From contig CALVAU010000171.1 in NCBI GenBank assembly GCA_944325615.1, forward strand, positions 1 through 7,483: a stretch of 7,483 nt of DNA, read 5' to 3'. Below are positions 1 through 6,248 of this stretch, one piece after another. This stretch comes from Candidatus Gastranaerophilales bacterium. GTDB lineage: Bacteria; Cyanobacteriota; Vampirovibrionia; Gastranaerophilales; Gastranaerophilaceae. Position numbers and translations under genes: made by a program. Every line of letters starts with the position of its first letter. Positions within the stretch are counted from its first letter, which is position 1. The notes beneath the pieces are model-generated. The model saw nothing but the letters and a program-made list of their open reading frames with translations, had not been told where the DNA came from and ran no database searches.

Positions 1-4
1 TGAT

Positions 5-29
5 TATAAATTAAAATCCCATATATGGG
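5..29 (+). promoter_or_regulatory. possible -10 box and palindromic operator before the XRE gene
   Basis: A TATAAA hexamer at 5-10 could be a -10 box, but its -35 would lie outside the window. Directly after it, at 18-29, is the perfect 12-base palindrome CCCATATATGGG, where transcription would begin. Small XRE-type regulators often repress their own promoter through such a site, so an autoregulatory operator is a reasonable inference. Nothing in the sequence proves binding. Confidence 0.3.
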
Positions 30-65
30 TAATTTTTGTTACAAAATTTGTGGAAATCTTTACAA

Positions 66-341
66 ATGAATGATAGAGAAAAAATATATTGTAAAGCATT
101 TGGTGATGTATTAAGGAAATTGAGGGTTGAAAAAACCGGTAAAAGTGCTTTGTTATTTTCGTATGAAAATGATGTTCCAAAGTCAACGCTTACAAGAATT
201 GAACGAGGGGAAAACGAAGCACAATTGGTTACTCTAAAAAAAATTGCAGAGGGATTTGGCTGGTCATTAGCAAAGTTGTTTTCTGAAATAGAAAAACGGA
301 TGCCGGCAGATTTTAAAATTTTTGAAGATGATCATTATTGA
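66..341 (+). CDS. small XRE-family helix-turn-helix transcriptional regulator
   Basis: This is a 91-residue DNA-binding protein of the Cro/C1 (XRE) type. Residues about 12-76 look like one HTH domain: a first helix GDVLRKLRVEK, a recognition-helix region VPKSTLTRIERGEN (37-50) with the typical S-x-L-x-R-I-E-R-G pattern, and a closing helix LKKIAEGFGWSLAKLF. There is no second domain, only a short acidic tail. I chose the ATG at 66. A TTG at 36 is in frame but would add ten residues outside the domain and has no ribosome site. The start at 66 has only a weak GGAA about ten bases upstream. The gene stands alone on this strand. Its stop codon overlaps the end of the converging protease gene by seven bases. 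Its target is unknown; self-regulation through the palindrome at 18-29, or control of the neighbouring proteases, is conjecture. Confidence 0.85.
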   Translation: MNDREKIYCKAFGDVLRKLRVEKTGKSALLFSYENDVPKSTLTRIERGENEAQLVTLKKIAEGFGWSLAKLFSEIEKRMPADFKIFEDDHY

Positions 342-859
342 TTTTTATATATTTCTTTAAGAACTTTGATGTCATGTTTTGTTATGTTAAGGCATTTGTC
401 AGTTGTTGGATTCATAATGGCATAAGGTTCATTTGTATGCTCTAAGCCTATTGCATGACCTATTTCGTGTCGCATTATTTTTGTTAGTTCTAGATTCGAA
501 AGTTTTATGGTACTTGTTTCTGCATATTTTGCTATTTCAATTTTTGCTTTTAAAAAGTGTCCGTCCGGTTTTATGTAAGGGTAAGTGAGACCGACAGCAA
601 ATTCAGATTTGTCTGCGACAGAATCCACAAATTTTACGATGATATCAGCTTCAGTTTCATTATCTGTGAATTCGAATTCTACAACTTTATTTGATGCTGA
701 TTCCCAATCACCGAAAGCTCGTTTCATAAGATATGCATTTCGATTATCTTCGATATATACGTTTATAGGCATATTTTCCCAAGTGCCGATTTTTTCGACT
801 GCCTGAGCCAGATTGGCAAATATAAATAATGATAGTATGGTTAATAATATTTTTTTCAT
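335..859 (-). CDS. secreted matrixin-like zinc metalloprotease (third of the tandem set)
   Basis: This 174-residue protein is predicted to be a small exported metzincin peptidase. Residues 1-20 form a Sec signal peptide (MKK, hydrophobic core, cleavage after AQA). The catalytic zinc motif HEIGHAIGLEH is at 131-141, with three His ligands and the general base Glu132. The Met-turn is Met149 in IMNP, eight residues after the third His, as in matrixins (peptidase family M10). There is no cysteine-switch propeptide between signal and catalytic domain, so it is not kept latent the way animal matrixins are. The start has a GGAGAG ribosome site about six bases upstream. It lies 10 bases after the preceding protease gene and is the last gene of the leftward cluster. 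It shares the blocks MPI-x-VY, F-x-x-W, GLT and a terminal IY with its two neighbours. The substrate is unknown. Confidence 0.85.
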   Translation of the reverse strand: MKKILLTILSLFIFANLAQAVEKIGTWENMPINVYIEDNRNAYLMKRAFGDWESASNKVVEFEFTDNETEADIIVKFVDSVADKSEFAVGLTYPYIKPDGHFLKAKIEIAKYAETSTIKLSNLELTKIMRHEIGHAIGLEHTNEPYAIMNPTTDKCLNITKHDIKVLKEIYKNQ

Positions 860-869
860 ATTCTCTCCG

Positions 870-1421
870 TTAGTATAAATCTAATAACTTTTCTACATCT
901 TCTTTCAAAATGCTTTGTCCGGGCATTGCATAAGGATACATGATACTTTTAGGGTTTTGGGAATGGGGCAGCCCTAATGAATGTCCGATTTCATGGATTG
1001 TAATTAATTCAAGTTCTTTTGAGGTGAATTTTATTCCGTTAGGATCTTTCAATCCTATATCAACATTTGATTTATAAATTTTATTTACTCCCATTTGAGC
1101 TTTAGTGAGCCCGATTTTGTTGTCCGTAAAATTTGAGACAATTCTCACTGTGATATTTGCGTATCCGGCATGAGGTTTTGTTACGAATTTAAAACGAATT
1201 TCTTCATCGGTTACTTTTTCCCAAGCGGAAAAACCTGATTTTATAATTTCTGAATATTGACCAGTATTGTCAAGATATACCTTGATTGGCATTGTGCTCC
1301 AGCCTCGTCTTATTTTGCTCCAGGCTTCATCACCTGCTAAAACTGCGTTTGAGCTGAATAAAAAAAATAAAATCAGTAATAATAGATTTCTTATTTTATT
1401 TATAAAGTTTGTATATTTCAT
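870..1421 (-). CDS. secreted matrixin-like zinc metalloprotease (second of the tandem set)
   Basis: This 183-residue exported metzincin is a paralogue of the genes on both sides. It has a charged start, a long hydrophobic run (about 13-22) and a likely signal-peptidase site after VLA (about residue 29). The zinc motif HEIGHSLGLPH is at 143-153 with Glu144 as catalytic base, and the Met-turn is Met161 in SIMYP, again eight residues past the third His. The mature protein is only a catalytic domain of about 150 residues, with no propeptide and no adhesion domain. Its first 26 bases overlap the end of the upstream protease gene, and an AGGA lies about eight bases before the ATG, so the two are probably translated from one message. 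It may be released into the medium or act on envelope proteins; the sequence does not say which. Confidence 0.85.
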   Translation of the reverse strand: MKYTNFINKIRNLLLLILFFLFSSNAVLAGDEAWSKIRRGWSTMPIKVYLDNTGQYSEIIKSGFSAWEKVTDEEIRFKFVTKPHAGYANITVRIVSNFTDNKIGLTKAQMGVNKIYKSNVDIGLKDPNGIKFTSKELELITIHEIGHSLGLPHSQNPKSIMYPYAMPGQSILKEDVEKLLDLY

Positions 1422-1920
1422 CGATTGAGTCCTGAGTTATTTTGTAACCTTCTTTTACCGTAGGCTGCATTACGCTGTTAGGAGTGTTTGTATGCCCTAT
1501 AAGACCTATAGCATGACCGATTTCGTGCTGCATAAGTCCCATTAATAGTGTGTTTGAAACACTCTGCCCTTGTGTATTTAAAAGTCCCATATCAATGTGA
1601 GCTTTTATAAAATAATCTCCACGATATGAATATGAAGTTAAAGAGGCTCTTTTATTCGGAGAATAACTCACTGTAATATCAGCATTTGGACACGAATTTG
1701 CCGTTAAAAAATTAAATGTTACTCTATCTTTTATGGCTTTTTGCCAAGATACAAAAGCTTCTTTCATTAGTGCTGAATTCTGATTAGGAGGAAGACAGAC
1801 TAAAAGCGGTTTTTTATCCCATTTTAGATATGCCGCATCAGCTATTTGCATAGGTGCTAATAGTAGCAAAAAAAGCAAAAATGCTTTCGTAAGTTTAATG
1901 TTTGTTAAATTTTTCCACAT
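1396..1920 (-). CDS. secreted matrixin-like metalloprotease with an altered zinc motif (first of the tandem set)
   Basis: Starting at the ATG at 1920 gives 174 residues. A GTG at 1932 is in frame, but GAAGG lies five bases before the ATG and fits it better. Residues 1-29 form a signal peptide (LLFLLLL core, cleavage near ADA). The zinc motif reads HEIGHAIGLIGH (132-143): His132, Glu133, His136 and Gly139 are regular, but the third His is one residue later than in the canonical HExxHxxGxxH. The Met-turn Met151 (SVMQP) is still eight residues past that His, so the extra residue sits between Gly139 and His143. Two cysteines (42 and 77), absent at these places in the neighbours, could form a disulphide. 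It overlaps the next protease gene by 26 bases and starts 35 bases after the small upstream gene. It is probably a metzincin, but activity is less certain than for its paralogues. Confidence 0.8.
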   Translation of the reverse strand: MWKNLTNIKLTKAFLLFLLLLAPMQIADAAYLKWDKKPLLVCLPPNQNSALMKEAFVSWQKAIKDRVTFNFLTANSCPNADITVSYSPNKRASLTSYSYRGDYFIKAHIDMGLLNTQGQSVSNTLLMGLMQHEIGHAIGLIGHTNTPNSVMQPTVKEGYKITQDSIDEIYKLYK

Positions 1921-1955
1921 ACCAACCTTCACTTTTTATATTTTCTGTAATTAAT

Positions 1956-2252
1956 TTAAAAATGCATATCAAAACTTGGAGGCATACCGTTCATTTTTTC
2001 ATCCTCCATACGCATTGCAGAACCTATTGTAAAGCTTTCTGCAAAAATTTTGTTTATTTGGAAGTTTATATCCCCGTTAAAAACAGGTTCTCCTTCTTCT
2101 AAAAATTTGAATAACGGCTCTACTGGAGCTTTTGCAAGATTGCCAAGAGTGCTTCCTGCTTGTTGTAAAGTCTTTTCGCCTATTTCCGGGACCTTAATAT
2201 TCATTCCAAATGGTTTATAAGGTCTGTTAAATGAAAATTGTGTATCATTCAT
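1956..2252 (-). CDS. unidentified 98-residue protein heading the protease cluster
   Basis: I do not recognise a family. The protein is short and soluble-looking, with no signal peptide and no membrane segment. Its N-terminus is rich in aromatic and Asn residues (TQFSFNRPYKPFG), the middle may form an amphipathic helix (about 24-52, ending in FKFLEEGE), and the C-terminal third (INFQINKIFAESFTIGSAMRME) could be beta-strand followed by a Met-rich tail. It is the first gene after an inverted repeat (2259-2292) and lies 35 bases before the first protease, so it is probably co-transcribed with the three metalloproteases. Unlike them it appears cytoplasmic. No clear ribosome site is seen apart from an AGGG about nine bases before the ATG, which lies inside the inverted repeat. 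It is likely a real gene because of its position, spacing and lack of a better frame. Confidence 0.6.
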   Translation of the reverse strand: MNDTQFSFNRPYKPFGMNIKVPEIGEKTLQQAGSTLGNLAKAPVEPLFKFLEEGEPVFNGDINFQINKIFAESFTIGSAMRMEDEKMNGMPPSFDMHF

Positions 2253-2258
2253 TTTTCT

Positions 2259-2292
2259 ATACCCTAATGTTTTCTATTTACATTTAGGGTAT
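2259..2292. repeat. inverted repeat ahead of the protease cluster
   Basis: The 9-base arms ATACCCTAA (2259-2267) and TTAGGGTAT (2284-2292) are perfectly complementary and separated by 16 bases. They end six bases before the start codon at 2252. On the leftward message the inner arm holds the AGGG that would be the ribosome site, so a hairpin could hide it. As DNA the repeat could equally be an operator with arm centres about 25 bases apart. An AT-rich -10-like TATAAA (2302-2307 on the - strand) lies just upstream. The function is inferred only from symmetry and position. Confidence 0.5.
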
Positions 2293-2358
2293 CGGCACTT
2301 TTTTATAATAATTTAGTTTTTTTTACAAAAACTTTACTTTTGTTAATAATTGTCTAAG

Positions 2359-3738
2359 TTATTTTAATTTTGACGTATCTATTGGAACTCCGCTTTCTTT
2401 AGTGAAGTTTTTTATCATTTTTAAAAGAGTGTTTTTATTAAGATTATGTTTGTTTACTTCATCTATAAGTTCATCAAAGTATCTTTGTTGGTTCTTTTTG
2501 CTGTGTTCGATAATAAATAATGACAAATCCCCGTTAGAACGGTTTCCGTTATCTCTTTCGCAGGCTAGTGCGTAATTCCATAATTCATTTGGACCATCTT
2601 TAGATTTCGGATGAATGTGTTCTATAGTTCCGATTGATGGTCTTAGTAAATCATAGGCAATGGATTCTGAATCTGCGAATTGGTGTTTTGCAATAAATGC
2701 ATTTGTGCTGGTTTCAGAATTTGGCAGTTTTTTTATTAAAGAAATTATTTTGTTTTTTACTTTTTTGTTATCGTAATCTTGTAGGATTTGAAGCAGGCTT
2801 TTTTCAAGAGTTTTGTTGCTGAATTTTATTTTTACGGGTTGTTTTTCTATTGTTTTTATCGCTGTATCGCATAAGTTTGCAATATCATGCCTGTTCATAA
2901 TTTCAGAATATTTTTTTATTTCTTCAATTAATAATAGCTGAAGTTCTTTTGGTGTATATTTTTTATTTTTTGAGTATTTTATTTCGCATAAATTAAGAAT
3001 TTTTGAGGTAAATTTCTCATTAACCGGCATTTTGTCAGTAAGTATAGGGTGTGTAATCGGTTCTGATAATTTTAAGATTTTGGATGCTAAATATTCATCT
3101 TTTATAGATTTATTTATACGTTTTATTTTATACACAAATTCTTTTGCATCAAAACTTTCGGGGATATAAGCTTTTTCTTCTAGTTTGTATCTGGAAATTT
3201 TTAGCAGCTTTTGATAATTATTTTTTATATTTGGCGGAAGCTTGTTTGAAAGTCCGTATAACTGATTGATGATAGGCATTTGCACTTTTAAAAGCTCATA
3301 ATTAGCTTTGTAATAAAGCTTTTTTATTGCTTCGGAAAGTCTTATATTAGGTGAATCAAAAGCCATGATAGTAATTTTTTTTAAAACTTCTTTTTCTGTC
3401 GGGTGCAGGTAATCAATGTAGCTGAACATTTCTTGAGCAAAATCTCTTATTGGAGCTGAGAATATTCCGCTTTTTTTTAAATTCTCGATTTTTTTATTGC
3501 TCAACATTGGTATTCCGCAATATATGCAGTGTATTTTTCTACGGTTCAGAAGGTTTTTTAAATCTCCACCGCTTGTTATTCCTGAAAATGATAAATTAGA
3601 AGCCTCAGTTTTAACAAAAACATCCTCTTTAGGAGAACATAAAACGTTACTGTAATAATTGTTGTTATAATTATTACAATTATTTTTGGCTTTTTGATTG
3701 ATATTAAAAGAAAAAAGATTTATTTTCGGGCATTGCAT
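2359..3738 (-). CDS. HNH-nuclease-like protein with widely separated zinc and catalytic halves
   Basis: This is a 459-residue protein with no signal peptide. Residues 1-53 are low-complexity, rich in Asn and Tyr (NNCNNYNNNYY), and end in LSFSG, a style of head I associate with Gastranaerophilales proteins (an impression). A zinc-knuckle half CIYC is at 71-74. About 300 Lys-rich, mostly helical residues follow. Then comes a block like the catalytic part of HNH nucleases (370-405): TIEHIHPKSKDGPNELWN, with Glu373-His374 as the (D/E)H pair, Pro377, Ser379, Asn384/Asn388 and Asn397/Asn399. The usual second CxxC is reduced to CERDN, with only Cys393 left. In ordinary HNH domains the first CxxC is a few tens of residues before the EH pair. 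No clear ribosome site precedes the ATG at 3738; a TATAAT abuts it. The gene lies 54 bases after tsaB. A DNA-cutting role is plausible but unproven, and it could be inactive. Confidence 0.65.
   Translation of the reverse strand: MQCPKINLFSFNINQKAKNNCNNYNNNYYSNVLCSPKEDVFVKTEASNLSFSGITSGGDLKNLLNRRKIHCIYCGIPMLSNKKIENLKKSGIFSAPIRDFAQEMFSYIDYLHPTEKEVLKKITIMAFDSPNIRLSEAIKKLYYKANYELLKVQMPIINQLYGLSNKLPPNIKNNYQKLLKISRYKLEEKAYIPESFDAKEFVYKIKRINKSIKDEYLASKILKLSEPITHPILTDKMPVNEKFTSKILNLCEIKYSKNKKYTPKELQLLLIEEIKKYSEIMNRHDIANLCDTAIKTIEKQPVKIKFSNKTLEKSLLQILQDYDNKKVKNKIISLIKKLPNSETSTNAFIAKHQFADSESIAYDLLRPSIGTIEHIHPKSKDGPNELWNYALACERDNGNRSNGDLSLFIIEHSKKNQQRYFDELIDEVNKHNLNKNTLLKMIKNFTKESGVPIDTSKLK
3651..3678. 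repeat. perfect inverted repeat inside the HNH-like gene's head
   Basis: The 10-base arms TGTAATAATT (3651-3660) and AATTATTACA (3669-3678) are exact complements separated by 8 bases. They cover codons about 21-30 of the HNH-like gene, the Asn/Tyr-rich stretch, so the symmetry may simply follow from AAT/TAT/TAC codons. The shape also resembles a dimer-binding operator, or an early hairpin in the message. Confidence 0.4.
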
Positions 3739-3792
3739 ATTATATTAAATACACTGAATAAAAATGTTGTTAGTTTGTAAAGAAAGTTTAAA

Positions 3793-4431
3793 CTATCCCA
3801 TCGGTGGCGGTTGAATGTATAGAGGTTTTAATTTTTGCCAATTGCATTCATCATTTTTGCTTTTTTCTATTGTAAGCATAGCTAAAGTTTCGCCTAAAGG
3901 AAGTTCTAGAGTCTGGTATGATGTTCCTCCAATTATTGAGATTAACTTATTATCAGTTAAGACTTCATATTCACCAGAATCTGCAAGTTTTTTCACTTCA
4001 TCTAGAGATATTGCACCTTTTATTTCATTATTCAAATATAGGTATACCATATTTTTTCTTGCATCTAGAGCCGTTAATATAGGTTTTGCAGGCTTTTTTA
4101 CTTTTTTAAAAGCTTCTGTAAGAATTTCAAGACTTGATATTCCAGTCGCTTTTATATCTAATTGTTGAGCCATTACCCTAGCTGTTGTTGTACAAGCTCT
4201 TATTCCTGTAAAGCTTCCTGGACCAATATTAATACCTATTAGAGATAAATTTTCAGGTTTAATACTATTTTTGTTTAGAATTTTTTCTATTGTGGAAATC
4301 AAAAAAGCACTGTGATATTTAGAATCATGATTTTCAATGACTTCAGAAGAAAGAATTTCATTGTCTTTCTGTAGCACCACATACATTTTATCAAGACAGG
4401 TATCAAAGCATAGAGTATATTTATTATTCAT
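3793..4431 (-). CDS. tsaB: TsaB, tRNA threonylcarbamoyladenosine (t6A) biosynthesis protein
   Basis: TsaB is the non-catalytic partner of TsaD in the bacterial complex that transfers threonylcarbamoyl to A37 of ANN-decoding tRNAs, in the cytoplasm. At 212 residues it is close to the family's usual size. It has the ASKHA-fold start (LCFDTCLDKMYVVL), the H-S-x-x-L segment at about 40-44, the family hallmark GPGSFTGIR at 70-78, and LDARKNMVYLYL at about 122-133 matching the conserved DAR-x-x-x-VY block. The C-terminus is the usual LKPLYIQPP, here ending in three prolines. Its ATG overlaps the end of tsaE by eight bases (ATGAATAA), with GGAAGG about eight bases upstream inside tsaE, so the two are probably translationally coupled. 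It is the last gene of the yebC operon, with 54 bases before the next gene. No convincing terminator is visible there. Confidence 0.95.
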   Translation of the reverse strand: MNNKYTLCFDTCLDKMYVVLQKDNEILSSEVIENHDSKYHSAFLISTIEKILNKNSIKPENLSLIGINIGPGSFTGIRACTTTARVMAQQLDIKATGISSLEILTEAFKKVKKPAKPILTALDARKNMVYLYLNNEIKGAISLDEVKKLADSGEYEVLTDNKLISIIGGTSYQTLELPLGETLAMLTIEKSKNDECNWQKLKPLYIQPPPMG

Positions 4432-4900
4432 TTTTTAAGCCTTCCATAATTTTTATATTATCTTCGCCGAATGCTTCAAAAGAATATTTTCTGGAGTCGT
4501 CATCTTCGTAAGTAACATTTATTTTTATGTGATTGAAAGGAATTTCATCTTGTGAAAATTCTGCCCATTCAACAAAAGTAAGTACTTTGCCTTCGCTGTA
4601 TTCTCTCAATTCATCAAGAATAGTTTTGATTCCTTCATTTTCAAGTCTGTACAAGTCAAAATGATAGATGGGTATTCTTGCGGTATGGTACTCGTTGAGT
4701 ATAACAAAGCTTGGGCTGGTAACTTTTTCTTTGACATCTAATGCTTCAGCTACAAGTTTTACAAAAGCTGTTTTGCCAGCACCAATTTCTCCATAAAGAC
4801 TTACAAAACAACCGTTTTCTGCTAATTTTGCAAATCTGTATGCGAGTTCTTGTGTATCTTCTAATGTATTACAAACTTTTTCATATAAATTTTTATTCAT
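4424..4900 (-). CDS. tsaE: TsaE, ATPase of t6A tRNA modification
   Basis: TsaE is a small P-loop ATPase that binds the TsaB-TsaD pair and is needed for repeated cycles of t6A synthesis. The Walker A motif GEIGAGKT (37-44, counting from the ATG at 4900) is clear. After it come the TSPSF segment (about 61-65), HFDLYRL (80-86) and VEWAE (110-114), in the order typical of the family (old name YjeE). The 158-residue length is normal. An in-frame TTG one codon upstream (4903) is not needed. The ATG overlaps the stop of the GGDEF gene in the sequence ATGAATAA, and the nearest AGG is too far upstream (about 17 bases), so initiation probably depends on ribosomes finishing the upstream gene. It overlaps tsaB in the same way at its own end. 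Confidence 0.95.
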   Translation of the reverse strand: MNKNLYEKVCNTLEDTQELAYRFAKLAENGCFVSLYGEIGAGKTAFVKLVAEALDVKEKVTSPSFVILNEYHTARIPIYHFDLYRLENEGIKTILDELREYSEGKVLTFVEWAEFSQDEIPFNHIKINVTYEDDDSRKYSFEAFGEDNIKIMEGLKNE

Positions 4901-6248
4901 CAATTTTTATTACTACCTTATTTCTTCCTGTCTCTTTTGCCTGATAAAGGGCTTCATCAGCTTTTTTTAGCAAATTCTGAGGGGTGTCAGTTGTCTTAAA
5001 TTGATATACCCCTAAGCTTATTGTAGCATTAATATTTTTATTTGCTATTTCTTGATTAACTTTTGATAAGTCAATAATTTTATTTTCTACGGCTTGTCTA
5101 AGTCTTTCTGCAACCATAACCGCTTCATCTGTTTTTGTAAAAGGCAGAAGAATTGCAAATTCTTCACCTCCGTATCGTCCTGCAATATCATATTCTCTAA
5201 GCTGAGATCTCATAGTCTTAGAAACAGTTTTTAGTACCAAATCTCCTGCAGCATGTCCATATTGATCGTTTATTCTTTTGAAGAAATCTATATCAATCAT
5301 AATGGCACAAAGAGGAGTCTTTTGTCTTTTTGCCTTAGCTGTTTCTTGTTTTATTCTTTCTTCAAGTTGTCTTCTATTGTAAAAACCTGTAAGTGCATCC
5401 AAAGTTGCGTGTTTTAGAATTTCAGCATATACATTTGCTCTATTGATTGTTGCAGAAGATTGTTTTGCTATCTGCTCAAGATAATTGATATCATTTTCAG
5501 TAATATCAGCTCCCATACTTTTGGTGACAATACATCCTAAAATTCTATTTTCATTTACAAGAGGAAATAGCCCGGTTTTTCTGTTTGCAGTAATCAAACT
5601 TTTATCCTTTTCCGTTATGATTTCAAGATTTTTTATAATATTTTCATCATTGCATCTGCTTGGCCATAAAAGTTCAAATTTGTTATTACTTTTAATAAAA
5701 ATATATGTCAGGTGGTTTGTCAGAAATTTGTCAATCATTTCCCCGATTAGTGGAATAATGTAGTTTAAGTCATATTGTGTTTCTATAATTTTTGCAATAT
5801 TTCTTATAAGTTCATGAAAATCGATATTTTTTTGCATTGTCTCTGCAAGGATTATGTTTTGGATTTTTAAAGATATTATGAAAGAGGCGATATTTAAAAA
5901 ATCTAAAATAGAGTTATCTTTAAAGTTTTCAAACTCTAAAAGTCCGATATTCTTTCCTTGCTTTTGAATTACATAATAAAGATTTTGATTATTTATTAGA
6001 TATTTATTTTTTATTTTTTGAAAAATTTCTAGTTTTTCATTAACGCTATTGTTAGAATCAGATAAATCAGTGTTGTTAAACTCTTTTAATAGGTCATTTA
6101 ATCTGTTTTTTTCTGCATCAAAAATGTAGATTGAAAATTTGCAAATATTAAAGTTTTTAGAAAAAAAATCCCTTAATGTGTCTATAACGCCAGTTGCATT
6201 ATAGACCTCATCAAGTGATTTTGATAAATTTTCAAGTAAATCTAGCAT
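4893..6248 (-). CDS. diguanylate cyclase with N-terminal GAF-like sensor region (GGDEF family)
   Basis: The C-terminal part (about 283-449) is a GGDEF domain that makes cyclic di-GMP from two GTP. It has DALTGFYNRRQLEERI at its start, the metal/GTP block MIDIDFFKRIND (Asp319, Asn327, Asp328) with YGH, and the active loop GGEEF at 360-364. An inhibitory-site motif RxxD (Arg351-Asp354) lies five residues before the loop, so product feedback is expected. Residues 1 to about 275 are cytoplasmic, with no membrane segment, and look like two diverged GAF modules (about 15-135 and 145-272) joined by helices; the ligand is unknown. No EAL or HD-GYP domain is present. Its ATG shares one base with the yebC stop (TAATG), and GAGGG lies about three bases before the ATG, inside the end of yebC. 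It is the second gene of the operon. The catalytic call is firm; the GAF assignment is tentative. Confidence 0.93.
   Translation of the reverse strand: MLDLLENLSKSLDEVYNATGVIDTLRDFFSKNFNICKFSIYIFDAEKNRLNDLLKEFNNTDLSDSNNSVNEKLEIFQKIKNKYLINNQNLYYVIQKQGKNIGLLEFENFKDNSILDFLNIASFIISLKIQNIILAETMQKNIDFHELIRNIAKIIETQYDLNYIIPLIGEMIDKFLTNHLTYIFIKSNNKFELLWPSRCNDENIIKNLEIITEKDKSLITANRKTGLFPLVNENRILGCIVTKSMGADITENDINYLEQIAKQSSATINRANVYAEILKHATLDALTGFYNRRQLEERIKQETAKAKRQKTPLCAIMIDIDFFKRINDQYGHAAGDLVLKTVSKTMRSQLREYDIAGRYGGEEFAILLPFTKTDEAVMVAERLRQAVENKIIDLSKVNQEIANKNINATISLGVYQFKTTDTPQNLLKKADEALYQAKETGRNKVVIKIDE

Noticed and set aside
36..65. TTG start extending the XRE protein by ten residues
   Set aside because: The extra residues fall outside the HTH domain, there is no ribosome site before the TTG, and the extension runs close to the palindrome and the presumed transcript start.
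585..806. Rightward open frame opposite the protease gene
   Set aside because: It is antisense to a gene with a clear signal peptide and zinc motif, has no ribosome site, and its protein has no recognisable features. The same holds for the other open frames opposite tsaB, tsaE, the GGDEF gene and yebC.
1921..1932. GTG start for the first protease
   Set aside because: The ATG at 1920 has GAAGG five bases upstream, and that GAAGG would be inside the gene if GTG were used.
3739..3744. TATAAT directly before the HNH-like ATG as a promoter
   Set aside because: Transcription would start inside the gene, and no -35 is found at proper spacing; in such AT-rich DNA the hexamer is expected by chance.
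3785..3794. Palindrome AGTTTAAACT after tsaB as a terminator
   Set aside because: It has no room for a loop, leaving at most three A/T-rich pairs, and no proper U-run follows.
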